Assembly (NCBI RefSeq): GCF_030269305.1
Contig: NZ_BSTC01000001.1
Location: 881,467 to 945,466, forward strand
DNA from: Kineosporia sp. NBRC 101731
GTDB taxonomy: Bacteria; Actinomycetota; Actinomycetes; Actinomycetales; Kineosporiaceae
Length of the DNA stretch: 64,000 nucleotides
Direction of reading: 5' to 3'
Part shown: piece by piece, positions 41,333 through 51,230 of the stretch
Layout of the letters: the number at the start of each line of letters is the position of its first letter
How positions within the stretch are numbered: the first letter of the stretch is position 1
The notes under the pieces: model-generated
The model's database searches: none
What the model was told of the DNA's origin: nothing
The model's input: only the letters and a program-made list of their open reading frames with translations
Translations under genes and position numbers: made by a program

Positions 41333-42059
41333 ACACCTCGCCTACGTCGGCCCGGAACTGAGGATCGGGGAACTCGTCACCGATCCGCCGCACGCCCTCA
41401 CCCGCCAGGCCTGGGCCCCGCGCCGGCAGACCCACGGGATCATGAATGTGGACGGTTTCGGGCTCGGCTGGTACGCGCCGGGCGATCCCCAGCCGGCCCG
41501 GCACCGCGGCGACGGGCCGGTCTGGGGCGACGAGACCTTCGCCGACCTGGCCCGCACCGTGCGGACCACCGGGCTGCTCGCGGCCGTCCGCTCCGGCACC
41601 GAGGGCATGGTGTCGGGGCGGGGGGCGGCCGCACCGTTCCGCGACGGTCCCTGGCTGTTCAGCCACAACGGCGCCCTGCCGGGCTGGCCGGGTTCGGGAG
41701 CCGAACTGGTGAAGGACCTCGAACCGGCGCGTCTCCTGCGGCTCGACGCGCCCACCGACGCCGCCGCGCTCTGGGCCCTGACCCTCGACCGGCTGGACGC
41801 GGGCCACACCCCGGAGCAGGCCCTGCGGCACGTGGTGCGGCGCACACTCGAGACCACCGGAGGGCGGGTGAACCTGCTGCTCACCGACGGCCGGCGGATT
41901 GCCGGCAGCGCACAGGGCGCGAGCCTCTCCTACCGCCGCACCCACGGCGGGGTGGTGGTGGCCTCCGAGGCGTACGACGACCAGGACGGCTGGCACGACG
42001 TGCCGGACGGGCAGCTGATCACGGTGGAGGACGGCGACATCGCGCTGAATCCGCTCTAG
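41325..42059 (+). CDS. egtC: EgtC, gamma-glutamyl hercynylcysteine sulfoxide amidase
   Basis: The 244-residue protein is a class II glutamine amidotransferase. It begins M-C-R-H-L-A-Y with the N-terminal Cys2 nucleophile exposed after Met removal, and has the conserved F-S-H-N-G-A-L-P and G-F-G-L-G-W-Y segments. It removes the glutamyl group from the EgtB product. It overlaps egtB by 8 bases, so the operon is tightly coupled. Confidence 0.92.
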   Translation: MCRHLAYVGPELRIGELVTDPPHALTRQAWAPRRQTHGIMNVDGFGLGWYAPGDPQPARHRGDGPVWGDETFADLARTVRTTGLLAAVRSGTEGMVSGRGAAAPFRDGPWLFSHNGALPGWPGSGAELVKDLEPARLLRLDAPTDAAALWALTLDRLDAGHTPEQALRHVVRRTLETTGGRVNLLLTDGRRIAGSAQGASLSYRRTHGGVVVASEAYDDQDGWHDVPDGQLITVEDGDIALNPL

Positions 42060-42075
42060 AGCAGAAAAGGATCTC

Positions 42076-43068
42076 ATGGACTACGGTTTCACCGATCACC
42101 TGCCCGAGGACTTCGCCGACGGGAGCCTGCGCGCCGACGTGCTGGCCGGATTCGGGGCGACGCCGAAATGGCTTCCACCGAAATGGTTCTACGACAAGAA
42201 CGGCAGCGAGCTGTTCGAGGACATCACCCGGCTGCCGGAGTACTACCCGACCCGCAGCGAGCGGGCGATCCTCCAGGCGGACGCGGCCGGTATCGTCGGC
42301 CGGTCCGGTGCCCGGCACCTGGTGGAGCTGGGGTCGGGGTCGTCGGAGAAGACCCGGTTGCTGCTCGATCAGCTGGATCAGGACCGGGCCGTCTACACCG
42401 CGCTCGATGTCAGTGGGAGCGCGCTGCGGCAGGCCGCCCAGGCGCTGCGCATCGCCTATCCCAGGTTGCGGATAGAGGCTGTCCGGGCGGACTTCGAGCA
42501 GCATCTCACCGCGGTGCTACGTGACGGCCGGGACGAGGGGCACCGGATCGTCGCCTTCCTCGGCGGGACGATCGGCAACCTGCGCCCCGAACAGCGTCAG
42601 GCCTTCCTCTCGGCCGTGCGGGACGGTCTGGGACCCACGGACTCGTTCCTGCTCGGCGCCGACCTGGTGAAGTCGCCCGCCGTGCTGGTGCCCGCCTACG
42701 ACGACGCGGCCGGAGTGACCGCGGCGTTCAACCTGAACCTGCTGCGGGTGCTGAATGACCGGCTGGGAGCCGATTTCGACCCAGAAGCCTTCGAGCACCG
42801 GGCGTTCTGGAACGAGTCGGAGGCCTGGATCGAGATGCGGCTGCGCGCCCGGGACGACCTCACCGTGCGGTTCGCCGATCTCGACCTCACTGTCGAGTTC
42901 GGCGCGGGCGAGGAACTACGCACCGAGATCTCCGCCAAGTTCACCCGTAACTGCCTCGAAGAAGAGCTCACAACGGCTGGTTTCACCCCGGAGGGCTGGT
43001 GGACCGACCCGGACGGCCGGTTCTCGCTCTCCCTGTGGAAGCCTCTTCAGGACGACTCGAGTTCTTGA
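42076..43068 (+). CDS. egtD: EgtD, L-histidine N-alpha-methyltransferase
   Basis: The 330-residue protein has the SAM-binding [12 protein letters not shown] motif near residues 76-87 and the F-L-G-G-T-I-G-N-L segment typical of EgtD. It trimethylates histidine to hercynine, the first step of the pathway. An AAAAGGA lies 8 bases before the ATG. Its 3' end overlaps the convergent chemoreceptor gene by 22 bases, so there is no terminator between them. Confidence 0.93.
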   Translation: MDYGFTDHLPEDFADGSLRADVLAGFGATPKWLPPKWFYDKNGSELFEDITRLPEYYPTRSERAILQADAAGIVGRSGARHLVELGSGSSEKTRLLLDQLDQDRAVYTALDVSGSALRQAAQALRIAYPRLRIEAVRADFEQHLTAVLRDGRDEGHRIVAFLGGTIGNLRPEQRQAFLSAVRDGLGPTDSFLLGADLVKSPAVLVPAYDDAAGVTAAFNLNLLRVLNDRLGADFDPEAFEHRAFWNESEAWIEMRLRARDDLTVRFADLDLTVEFGAGEELRTEISAKFTRNCLEEELTTAGFTPEGWWTDPDGRFSLSLWKPLQDDSSS

Positions 43069-44585
43069 GCCATCCGGGCCTGGATCTCCAGGATCTCCTG
43101 GATCCGGTTCTGCACCGAGTCCATCTGGCCGATGATCTCGCTGGTGCTCTGGATGCCGGTGGCCACGGAGCGGGCGTTCGTCTGGATCGCGGCGATCTGG
43201 TCGGACACCTGTCCCGTGGCTCGGGCAGTCTCCTGGGCCAGCTGCTTCACCTCGTCCGCGACCACGGCGAAGCCCTTACCGGCGTCCCCGGCCCGGGCCG
43301 CCTCGATCGTGGCGTTCAGGGCCAGGAGGTTCGTCTGGTCGGCAATGCTGGAGATGATCTTGATGACGTCGCCGATCGCCGCGGACGCCGCACCCAGGCT
43401 CTCCACCTCGCCGGTCATCGCCCCGGCCCGGTCCACGGCCTCGCCGGCCACCCGGGTGGCGTCCTGGGTGGCGCCGCGCAGCTGCTGAACCGTTTCGAAA
43501 AGAGCTCGGGCGCCGGATTTCTCGGACTCGGCCCGGCGGAGTGACTCCAGCCGCTGGGAGACCAGCTGCTGCACGTTGCGCAGGGCGCCCATCCGCGACT
43601 CGGACAGCTCGATCGTCTCGGTGGTGAAGAAATCCATCGTGCCGATCACCCGGCCGGCGATGATGATCGGGAAGCAGATGCCCGACTTCACCCCGGCCCG
43701 GCCCGCGGCGGGAGCCCGCACGCAGTCGGTCAGGTCGGCCAGGTTCTTCACGAAGACCAGGTCGCGCGCCCGCCAGGCGCGGCCCGAGAGGCCCACCCCC
43801 TCTGCGAAGCTCGCGGCCAGGGTGACCTGGCGGAACTCGTCGCCGGCGGATCCCGACTCCAGCTCGAACCGCAAGACGTCCTCGCCCTCGGCAATGGCCC
43901 AGAAGGAGCCGTAGGCCCAGCCGAACGAGGCGCGTACGGCCTCCAGGGCCGCCCGGGTGCAGCCGGCCTCGTCGACGACCTGGTTCAGGGTGCTGACCAC
44001 CTCGGTGACGGCCAGCCGGTCGTCGGCGACCTCCTGCAGCTGGGCCTGGGCGATCGCCCGGTACACCGCCATGTCGGCGAGTTTGGCGATCTCGACGATC
44101 TTCTCGCGGCGGCCGGGATTCGGGGCGATCGGGGTGGAACAGAAGTACTCCAGCACGCCACGGACCTGGCCCTGGTTGCGGACCGGGTAGAACATGCCGG
44201 CCACCATGCCGAGCTTCTCCGCGGCCTGGGCCCGGACCGATCCGGTCGCGGTGTTCAGGTCGTCGACGAAGATCGTGTCACCGGAACGGTAGGCGCGGCC
44301 GACCAGGCTGGCGTCCACCGAATTGCGCTTGCCCGGGAAGGCTGCCGACATGGCGCCCGCGATCTTGCCCGACTCGTGGATCAGCCGGAGCTCGCCCTCG
44401 TCCAGCAGCCAGGCGGCGCCGTAGTCCACGCCGCTGGCCCGCACGAACGCGTCCACCGAGATGCGGTAGGCGCTCTCCTCGTTGGTCACCGACTCCAGCG
44501 CCTCGATGACCTCCGCGTACGTCTCCACGTCACGAGGCGCGGTGAACTCTGTTGTCCCGCCGGCGCGCCTTCTGCCCAACACCAC
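43047..44585 (-). CDS. Soluble chemoreceptor with two GAF domains
   Basis: The 512-residue protein has two GAF-like domains (about 30-170 and 195-335; similar G-R-A-Y / G-R-A-W segments) and a C-terminal methyl-accepting signalling domain with the conserved hairpin tip [16 protein letters not shown] near 425. No membrane helix is seen, so it should sense a cytoplasmic ligand or redox/light state. Such proteins pass the signal to CheA/CheW, which are not in the window. The gene runs convergently into egtD with a 22-base overlap. Confidence 0.85.
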   Translation of the reverse strand: MVLGRRRAGGTTEFTAPRDVETYAEVIEALESVTNEESAYRISVDAFVRASGVDYGAAWLLDEGELRLIHESGKIAGAMSAAFPGKRNSVDASLVGRAYRSGDTIFVDDLNTATGSVRAQAAEKLGMVAGMFYPVRNQGQVRGVLEYFCSTPIAPNPGRREKIVEIAKLADMAVYRAIAQAQLQEVADDRLAVTEVVSTLNQVVDEAGCTRAALEAVRASFGWAYGSFWAIAEGEDVLRFELESGSAGDEFRQVTLAASFAEGVGLSGRAWRARDLVFVKNLADLTDCVRAPAAGRAGVKSGICFPIIIAGRVIGTMDFFTTETIELSESRMGALRNVQQLVSQRLESLRRAESEKSGARALFETVQQLRGATQDATRVAGEAVDRAGAMTGEVESLGAASAAIGDVIKIISSIADQTNLLALNATIEAARAGDAGKGFAVVADEVKQLAQETARATGQVSDQIAAIQTNARSVATGIQSTSEIIGQMDSVQNRIQEILEIQARMAQELESS

Positions 44586-44673
44586 GGATTCCCCATTCCC
44601 CAGTCTGTAGTGGCGCGCAGCGCCACTCGTCAGGGGATCGGATCGTGAGGTGCCGAGCTTGAACCCCGAGCGA

Positions 44674-44722
44674 GGACGCGCGTCCTCAAGTTCTCTTTTC
44701 CGGAACTCGAGGACACGCGTCC
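44674..44722 (-). terminator. Terminator of ppc
   Basis: A 20-base stem (44674-44693 with 44703-44722) and a 9-base loop just after the ppc stop. Two positions do not pair on the plus strand but form G-U pairs in minus-strand RNA, so the hairpin belongs to ppc. Confidence 0.75.
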
Positions 44723-44735
44723 ACCGGGGAACCGA

Positions 44736-47609
44736 TCAGCCGGTGTTGCGCAGCCCGGCGGCGATGCCGTTGATCGTGAGCAGCAGTGCCCGCTGCAGAT
44801 CCGGGTCGGGCGTGATGCCTGATGCCGAGGCCTGACGCGAGCGGGCCAGCAGCGAGATCTGCAGGGCGTGCAGCGGAGCCAGGTAGGTGTCACGCAGCTC
44901 CAGCGTGCGGCGCAGCACGGGCGACGCGGCGAGCAGCTGGTCGCGCCCGGTGACCCGCAGCACCTCCTGCACCGTGCGCTCGTGCTCGGCCTCGATCACG
45001 GCGAAGAGCTTGGCGGCCTCCGGGTTCGGGCCGTCGCCCACCAGCGTGCGCACGTAGCGACCGGCGATCTGCAGGTCGGTCTTCGCCAGCGTCATCTGCA
45101 CGTTCGACAGGAACGTGCGGAAGAAGTGCCAGGAGCCGTACATCTGCTTGAGCGTGTCCTCGCGGCCGTCCTCCCGGGCCGCCGCCAGGCCGCTGCCGAC
45201 CCCGAACCAGCCGGGCAGGTTCATCCGCGACTGGGTCCAGCCGAACACCCACGGAATGGCCCGCAGATCGTCGAGACCACCCGGGCCACCGGGCCGGCGC
45301 GAGGGCCGGGAACCGATGTTCAGGTTGCCCAGCTCGTCCACCGGGGTGGCGGTGACGAAGAACGGCACCAGCAGCGGGTCACGCACCAGCGACCGGTAGG
45401 CGACCTGGGCCGATCCGGCGACCAGGTCCATGGTGCTGTTCCAGCCGTTCAGCACGTCGTCCGGAAGGCGCGAGGTGCGGTGCAGCACCGAGGCTTCCAG
45501 CACCGCGGCGAGCGCGAGCTCGATGTTCTCGCGGCCCAGCTGCGGCAGTGTGTACTTGTCCGAGATCACCTCGCCCTGCTCGGTGACCTTGATCGGCCCG
45601 TTCAGGCTGCCGTACGGCTGGGACAGGATCGCCTCGCCGGTCGGGCCACCCCCGCGTCCGACCGAGCCGCCGCGGCCGTGGAACAGCCGCAGCACCACGC
45701 CGTGCTGGGCGGCGACGTCGCGCAGCGCCCGCTGGGCGCGGTGGATCTGCCACTGGGAGGCCGCGATCCCGGCGTCCTTGGAGCTGTCCGAGTAGCCCAG
45801 CATGATCTCCTGGACCTCGCCGCGGGCGGTGACCACCCGGCGGTAGGCGGCGTCGGAGAGCAGCGCGTCCATCAGCGGGCCGGCGGCCTCGAGCTCGGTC
45901 ACCGTCTCGAAGAGCGGCACGAAGCCGATCTTCGCCCAGGCCGGGGCCTCGTCGCTGCCGGTGTCGACCAGCCCGGCCTCCCGGGCCAGCACGACCACGG
46001 CCAGGATGTCGTCGATGTCCTGCGCCATCGAGACGATGTAGCTCTCGATCACGTCGGGGCCGAACTTCTGCAGGGCCCGGCGGATGGTGTGGAACAGATC
46101 GAGGACGCCCGCGGCGGGCTGGGGGAGGGTGTCCACGCCCGCGCCGATCAGGGGGCGGCGGTGGGCGAGCTCCTTGGACAGCACCTGGATCCGGGTGGGC
46201 CGTTCCAGTTCGGCGTAGGGCTGCTCGAGCTCCCCCAGCCGGTCGAACAGCGTGGCCAGGGCGGCGTGGTGCCGGCCGGCGTGCTCGCGGATGTCGAGCG
46301 TGGCCATGCCCATCCCGACGGCCACGGCGGTGCGCAGCAGGCGCAGCACCGGGCCGTTGGCGATCAGGGCGCCGTCGTGGGCCAGCAGCGAGTCGCGGAT
46401 CAGTTCCAGGTCGGCGATGACCTCGTCGAATCCCAGGTAGTCGCGGCCGGGCTCGTGCGGGGTGCCGTTGTCCAGCCGGTCGCGGGTGCGGGACAGACGC
46501 ACCCGGATGTAGCTGAGCTTGAGCCGGTAGGGCTCCTCGTAGTTCAGCCCGATGAAGGCCGCGTAGGCGCCCGGCAGGGCCAGGCGGTCGGCCTCCAGGC
46601 TGGTCTTCAGCTCGTCGCTGACCGAGACGACGCGGGTGGACGAGGCCAGGTCGAGCACCAGTTCGTCGACCGCCGAGATCAGCTCGCGCAGGCCGAAGTC
46701 GTGCTGCAGGCCGAGCACGTCGAGCGTGACCTGGGGGGTGACGTTCGGGTTGCCGTCCCGGTCGCCGCCGGCCCAGGTGCCGAAGCGCAGCGGCCGGGCG
46801 CCGGCGGGCAGCTCGATGCCGATCCCGGCCAGCTGCAGGTCGAGCTCCTCCAGCAGGTCGGGCACGACCTGGGCGGTGAGGGTCTGCAGGTAGTAGATCG
46901 CCGTGCGGGCCTCGTCGGTCGGCTTGGGCCGCTCGGTGCGCAGTTCGTCGGTCTGCCAGAGCAGGTCGACCAGCTCGGCCAGCCGGCGGTGGGTCCGGGA
47001 CACGTCGACGGCCCGCCCGCGCGGGTCTTCCTGCTCGAGGATCAGGTCGGCGATCTTGCGCAGCAGGTCGAGCACCGAGCGGCGGCTGGCCTCGGTGGGG
47101 TGCGCGGTGAACACCGGTCGCAGCTCGACCCGGGCCAGGATCTCCTTGACCAGTTCCGGGTCGATGTCGCCGGAGTCGATGGCCTTGCCGATCCGGCCGA
47201 CCGTGGCCTGCAGCGGGCCCTCGGGGCGGGCCGTCAGCTCCTGCCAGCGGTGCAGCTGCTCGGTGATGTTGGCCAGCTGGAAGTAGGCGGTGAAGGCCCG
47301 GCCCAGCACGATCGCGGTCGGGTCGTCCAGACCGCTCAGCAGGGTGTGGAGCTCACCGTCGTCGGGCTGCCGGGCCAGCACCCGGACCTGTTCGACCAGG
47401 GCCAGCAGCTCGGGGCCCTCGTGCCGGGTCAGGGCCTCGCCGAGCAGGGTGGAGAGCTGCCGGACCGAGGCCCGCAGGGCTGTGTGCTGCTCGTCGGAGG
47501 CCACGCCACCGGCGAACTGACCGACATCGGGCTCCCGGTGATCGGCGTCCACCATCTGCTGGACGTCGGCCTCGCTGGGGCTCTGGGGCGGGGCGGAATC
47601 GTCGCTCAT
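44736..47609 (-). CDS. ppc: Phosphoenolpyruvate carboxylase
   Basis: The 957-residue protein has the family signatures: F-T-A-H-P-T-E-A-S-R-R near 168 with the catalytic His, G-Y-S-D-S-S-K-D near 607, and F-H-G-R-G-G-S-V-G-R-G-G-G near 642. It ends in the conserved G-I-A-A-G-L-R-N-T-G. It adds bicarbonate to PEP to make oxaloacetate, refilling the TCA cycle. Its ATG overlaps the stop of the SARP regulator gene (ATGA), which is unusual for this housekeeping gene. A strong hairpin follows. Confidence 0.95.
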   Translation of the reverse strand: MSDDSAPPQSPSEADVQQMVDADHREPDVGQFAGGVASDEQHTALRASVRQLSTLLGEALTRHEGPELLALVEQVRVLARQPDDGELHTLLSGLDDPTAIVLGRAFTAYFQLANITEQLHRWQELTARPEGPLQATVGRIGKAIDSGDIDPELVKEILARVELRPVFTAHPTEASRRSVLDLLRKIADLILEQEDPRGRAVDVSRTHRRLAELVDLLWQTDELRTERPKPTDEARTAIYYLQTLTAQVVPDLLEELDLQLAGIGIELPAGARPLRFGTWAGGDRDGNPNVTPQVTLDVLGLQHDFGLRELISAVDELVLDLASSTRVVSVSDELKTSLEADRLALPGAYAAFIGLNYEEPYRLKLSYIRVRLSRTRDRLDNGTPHEPGRDYLGFDEVIADLELIRDSLLAHDGALIANGPVLRLLRTAVAVGMGMATLDIREHAGRHHAALATLFDRLGELEQPYAELERPTRIQVLSKELAHRRPLIGAGVDTLPQPAAGVLDLFHTIRRALQKFGPDVIESYIVSMAQDIDDILAVVVLAREAGLVDTGSDEAPAWAKIGFVPLFETVTELEAAGPLMDALLSDAAYRRVVTARGEVQEIMLGYSDSSKDAGIAASQWQIHRAQRALRDVAAQHGVVLRLFHGRGGSVGRGGGPTGEAILSQPYGSLNGPIKVTEQGEVISDKYTLPQLGRENIELALAAVLEASVLHRTSRLPDDVLNGWNSTMDLVAGSAQVAYRSLVRDPLLVPFFVTATPVDELGNLNIGSRPSRRPGGPGGLDDLRAIPWVFGWTQSRMNLPGWFGVGSGLAAAREDGREDTLKQMYGSWHFFRTFLSNVQMTLAKTDLQIAGRYVRTLVGDGPNPEAAKLFAVIEAEHERTVQEVLRVTGRDQLLAASPVLRRTLELRDTYLAPLHALQISLLARSRQASASGITPDPDLQRALLLTINGIAAGLRNTG

Positions 47610-50600
47610 GGGCTTGAGTCTGCCGCAAGCTCCTCGTCGTCCGGGAGGGTCATCCGTTGGTGAAGAATCCGAGGTGCCGGTGCTCCCGGTTCCGGGATCT
47701 GAACAACCAGTCCGACATGTGGGACGAATCGGGGTTCCTCGGGGGGTGCGCCCCGCACCCAGGCGGTGCCCCAGGAGGCCGGTGCGCCGAGCCCGGTCAG
47801 CACCGCGAAAGGCACCGCAGCCCCGGTCTCGGTGTCGATCAGGTCGTGCCGACCCGGGCCGGTGCGCTCCAGCTCGGCCTCGGTGGCAGCCAGCACCTCG
47901 CGGGTCAGCCGGCCCACCACCGCCATACCCCGCGCCTCCCGCCAGGCCCGGCCGGTCGCCAGCAAGCGCACGGCCGCACGCCGGTCACCCTCAGCCAGCG
48001 CGACCGCCCCGAGCAGGCTGACGGTGTCGGGCAGGGTGATCAGCTGCCCGGCCTCGTACATCAGCGGCAGCGCGGCCCGTAGCGCCGTGCCCGCCGCGTC
48101 CGGCCCGCCCAGCCGCAGCTGCACCAGGCCGGTGCCGGCCAGGACGTCGGCCCGCAGAGGCACCGACTGCCCACTGCCGGCCGCGGCCGCCGCCTCGGCC
48201 AGCAGATTGCTCGCGCGGACCGCGTCGTCCTGGTCGGCGGCCACCGCGGCCAGGTTCACCAGTGCCACGGCCAGGTTGCTCGAGGCCTGCTCGACCTGCG
48301 ACCAGGCCCGGAACGACTCGAACAGCGACTCGGCCGCGTCCGGGTGCCCGGTCTCGTCGAGCAGCTCACCGTGCTCGTTGCCCAGCCGCACCACCAGGGC
48401 CCAGGCCCCGGCCCGGCGGGCGGCCAGCAGCGCCTCCTCGACCAGGGTCAGGGCGTGGGCGGGCAGACCGGAGTACCGGGCGGCGACCGAGCGGGCGGCC
48501 AGGGTGCGGGCGGTCAGCTCGCCGTCGTCGATCGCGCGGGCGGCCTGGTAGGCGCCGTTCAGGGCGGGCTGCGCCCGTTCCAGGTCGGCGCCGACCAGCG
48601 CCAGGTTGCCCGCCATCAGCAGCAGCCGGGCGCGCTCGTGCTCGGAGGTGGCGGCGCCCCGCGCGGCCTCCACCCAGTGGTCGGCCTGCCGCAGACGTCC
48701 GGTGTAGAACCAGTGGCCGAGCAGACTCAGCACCAGGCCCACCAGCAGGCTGCCGTCGCGGGCCGTGGCCGCGTGCTCCAGGGCGGCGGTCAGGTTGGCC
48801 GACTCCGACTCCAGGGCCAGCAGCACCGGGGAGTCGGGGTTGCGGCCGGGCTCGTCGGCGGCCTGGCGGGCCAGGCCGGCGAAGTACCGCGCGTGCCGGT
48901 CGGAGACGGCCCGGCGCTGCTCGGGAGGCCGGGCCGCCAGCATCTGGGCGGCGTACTCGCGGATCGTGGCGAGCATGCCGAAGCGACCGGAACCGTCGGC
49001 CAGCACCAGGCTGTGATCGACGAGACGGTCCAGCTCGGCCAGGGCCCCGGCCTCGCACACCGCCTCCATGGCCTCGAGGGTCCAGCCGCCGCTGAACACC
49101 GACAGGTCGGCCAGCAGCCGCACGCTCCGATCGGGCAGCCGGGCCATCGCCTCGTCCAGCAGGGCCTGCAGGCTGCGCTGGCGTTCGGGCAGGTCGGACG
49201 GGCCGTGCCGGAGCAGCTCCAGCCGTCCGGCCGGGCGCAGGCGCCGCCGCATCTCCTCCGGGGACAGGGTGCGGATGCGGGCCGCGGCCAGCTCGATCGC
49301 CAGCGGGTGCCCGTCGAGCAGGTCGCAGACCGCGCCCACCTCGTCCGCGTTCACACTGCTCACCTCGAAGCCGGGCAGCACGGCCGCGGCCCGGTCGCGG
49401 AACAGCCGCACGGCGTCGGGCGGGGCCAGCGGGGGGACGGGCAGCAGGTGTTCGCCGCGCAGGCGCAGCGCCGTGCGGCTCGTGGTCAGCACACTCAGCG
49501 AGCCGGCCCGGTCGAGCAGCTCGGCCACCACCCCGGCGGCCGAGGGCGGGGCCTGCTCCATCTCGTCCAGCACGAGCAGCGTCGGCTCCTCGTCCAGCGC
49601 CGCCGCCACGAGCTCGGGCAGCGGCCTTTCCTGGCGGCCGCTGTGCCCCAGGGCGCGGCCGATCGCGGTCAGTAGTTCCTCGGGGCCCCGCACGCCGTCC
49701 AGGCCGGTCAGCACCGTGCGGCGCCCCGGAGCCGTGCGGTGGGCGATCTCCAGAGCCAGCCGGGTCTTCCCGATCCCGCCCGGCCCGATCACCGTGATCA
49801 GCCGGGTGCCGCGGGCCAGCAGGTCGTGGGCGGCCCGGAGTTCGGGGTCGCGGCCGATCAAGCCGGTGCGGGGACGCGGGGGACTGCGGCGGCGGGCCGG
49901 GGTCAGGGAGGTCGCGTGGCGCAGCACCTCGGCCTGCAGGTCACGCAGTGCGGGAGAGGGATCCACCCCCAGCTCCTCGTCCAGACGGCGCTGGGCCGCG
50001 GAGAAGGCGGCCAGCGCGTCGGCCTGCCGTCCGGACCGGTAGAGCGCCGTCATCAGCTGGCCGGTGAAACGTTCGTCCAGCGGGTGGCTGCGCACCAGTT
50101 CCTGCAGCTCGGGCACGATCGCGGCGTCCAGGCCGAGGGCCGCGTCGGCGTCCAGCCGGGCTGCCAGCGCCGACAGCCGCTGACCTTCCAGCCGGACCCG
50201 GTGCACCTCACCGATGCTGCTGGTCAGGTCGGTCAGGGCGGGCCCGCGCCAGAGGCCGAGGGCCGCCCGCAACTCGCGGGCGGCGGACCGGGGGTCGCCG
50301 GCCGCCAGCGCGGCCTGCCCGGTGGCCGCGGCCTGCTCGAAGCGGTGCAGGTCGATGGCCTCGGCCGGCACGTCGAGCAGATAGCCCTGCGAGGTGCTGC
50401 GCAGCACCGAGTCGGGGCCCAGTACCCGGCGCAACCGGGACACGTAGACCTGCATGGTGTTGACGGCGCCCCGGGGCGCCGCCTCGTCCCACAGCTGATC
50501 GATGAGGCGCTCGGTCGAGATCGGGGTGCGGGCCGACAGAGCGAGCAGAATGAATACGGCCCGTGATTGGCGGCCACCGAGAGTGACTGATGTTCCGTCG

Positions 50601-50668
50601 TCGGTGACGTCCAGCGGGCCGAGGAGCCGAATCGCAAGACGAGAGGGAACGTCCTGACGGAGTGTCAT
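47606..50668 (-). CDS. SARP-family regulator with NB-ARC ATPase and TPR region
   Basis: About 1020 residues: an OmpR-like DNA-binding domain (about 10-95), a bacterial transcriptional activation domain (about 100-245), an NB-ARC ATPase starting with G-P-G-G-I-G-K-T-R near 295 and V-L-D-E-M near 365, and a helical TPR-like C-terminal half. This is the AfsR/SARP layout. Members activate secondary-metabolite or stress genes, and the ATPase controls assembly. The start ATG 50668 is used; GTG 50692 is a second option. It is translated together with ppc, which follows directly. No biosynthetic cluster is in the window. Confidence 0.85.
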   Translation of the reverse strand: MTLRQDVPSRLAIRLLGPLDVTDDGTSVTLGGRQSRAVFILLALSARTPISTERLIDQLWDEAAPRGAVNTMQVYVSRLRRVLGPDSVLRSTSQGYLLDVPAEAIDLHRFEQAAATGQAALAAGDPRSAARELRAALGLWRGPALTDLTSSIGEVHRVRLEGQRLSALAARLDADAALGLDAAIVPELQELVRSHPLDERFTGQLMTALYRSGRQADALAAFSAAQRRLDEELGVDPSPALRDLQAEVLRHATSLTPARRRSPPRPRTGLIGRDPELRAAHDLLARGTRLITVIGPGGIGKTRLALEIAHRTAPGRRTVLTGLDGVRGPEELLTAIGRALGHSGRQERPLPELVAAALDEEPTLLVLDEMEQAPPSAAGVVAELLDRAGSLSVLTTSRTALRLRGEHLLPVPPLAPPDAVRLFRDRAAAVLPGFEVSSVNADEVGAVCDLLDGHPLAIELAAARIRTLSPEEMRRRLRPAGRLELLRHGPSDLPERQRSLQALLDEAMARLPDRSVRLLADLSVFSGGWTLEAMEAVCEAGALAELDRLVDHSLVLADGSGRFGMLATIREYAAQMLAARPPEQRRAVSDRHARYFAGLARQAADEPGRNPDSPVLLALESESANLTAALEHAATARDGSLLVGLVLSLLGHWFYTGRLRQADHWVEAARGAATSEHERARLLLMAGNLALVGADLERAQPALNGAYQAARAIDDGELTARTLAARSVAARYSGLPAHALTLVEEALLAARRAGAWALVVRLGNEHGELLDETGHPDAAESLFESFRAWSQVEQASSNLAVALVNLAAVAADQDDAVRASNLLAEAAAAAGSGQSVPLRADVLAGTGLVQLRLGGPDAAGTALRAALPLMYEAGQLITLPDTVSLLGAVALAEGDRRAAVRLLATGRAWREARGMAVVGRLTREVLAATEAELERTGPGRHDLIDTETGAAVPFAVLTGLGAPASWGTAWVRGAPPEEPRFVPHVGLVVQIPEPGAPAPRILHQRMTLPDDEELAADSSP

Positions 50669-50821
50669 CGGACGTAAACGTACCGATGTCACGGGTGGGT
50701 TCAGGGGAGATTCACGATCGTGTCAGCCCACTCGTGCAGTATCGGCGTGCGGGCCGGTGGTCCTCCGGTGAGATTCCGGTGGTCCTGGAACGGACGGGAC
50801 CGTCCCGCCGGTCCGCACCAG

Positions 50822-50856
50822 ATCTCATCGGCATGTCGCATCTCATCGGCATGTCG
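50822..50856. repeat. Two copies of a 17-base direct repeat
   Basis: atctcatcggcatgtcg is found at 50822-50838 and 50840-50856, an 18-base period. It lies about 155 bases upstream of the SARP start and could be a pair of activator sites. Confidence 0.6.
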
Positions 50857-50901
50857 TGCAAAGCGTGCCTCGCGATCATGTAAAGACTCTGCGTGCAAGG
50901 G

Positions 50902-50936
50902 CGTCCGAGGGCTGTCCGAGGGCTGTCCGAGGGCCT
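50902..50936. repeat. Three-copy tandem repeat of gtccgagggct
   Basis: The 11-base unit gtccgagggct (last copy gtccgagggcc) repeats three times without gaps between about 50903 and 50935. SARP-type proteins bind short direct repeats with an 11-base period, so it could be a self-control site. Confidence 0.5.
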
Positions 50937-51230
50937 TCGAGTGACGTAATTCTCGTGCTGCACGCAGACTGCATCGATCGCCGAATCCCAGGTTCCGCAG
51001 GTGGGATTGGCGATCACGGGTCCGGCCTGATCACGGTAGGTCCCGGGTCGCATCCGAGGGGTTCGCGAAGCTCCCGGCGAGGGGCGTTCGGCGGGCTCTG
51101 ATCTTTGTCGTAAATCACTGTAACGCTGAGACTTTGCTGAAAACTGGCGAATAATGGGCGTTCCGGTTCGCGCGGCGGGTATCGAATGGGAGAAACTGTT
51201 CGCTGGCCGACTGCGTAAGACCGGAGATCA

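Larger units (their letters stand above)
50669..51230. other. Intergenic region with short tandem repeats
   Basis: About 560 bases between the divergent SARP gene and the 51231 gene. It holds two tandem repeats (listed separately) and no frame with good codon bias. The AT-richer segment near 51110-51160 (gtaaatcactgtaacg) probably contains the plus-strand promoter. Confidence 0.5.

Noticed and set aside
44868-47663. A 931-codon plus-strand frame
   Set aside because: It is the antisense of ppc, which has complete signatures; the plus-strand product is low-complexity Gln/Val/Gly.
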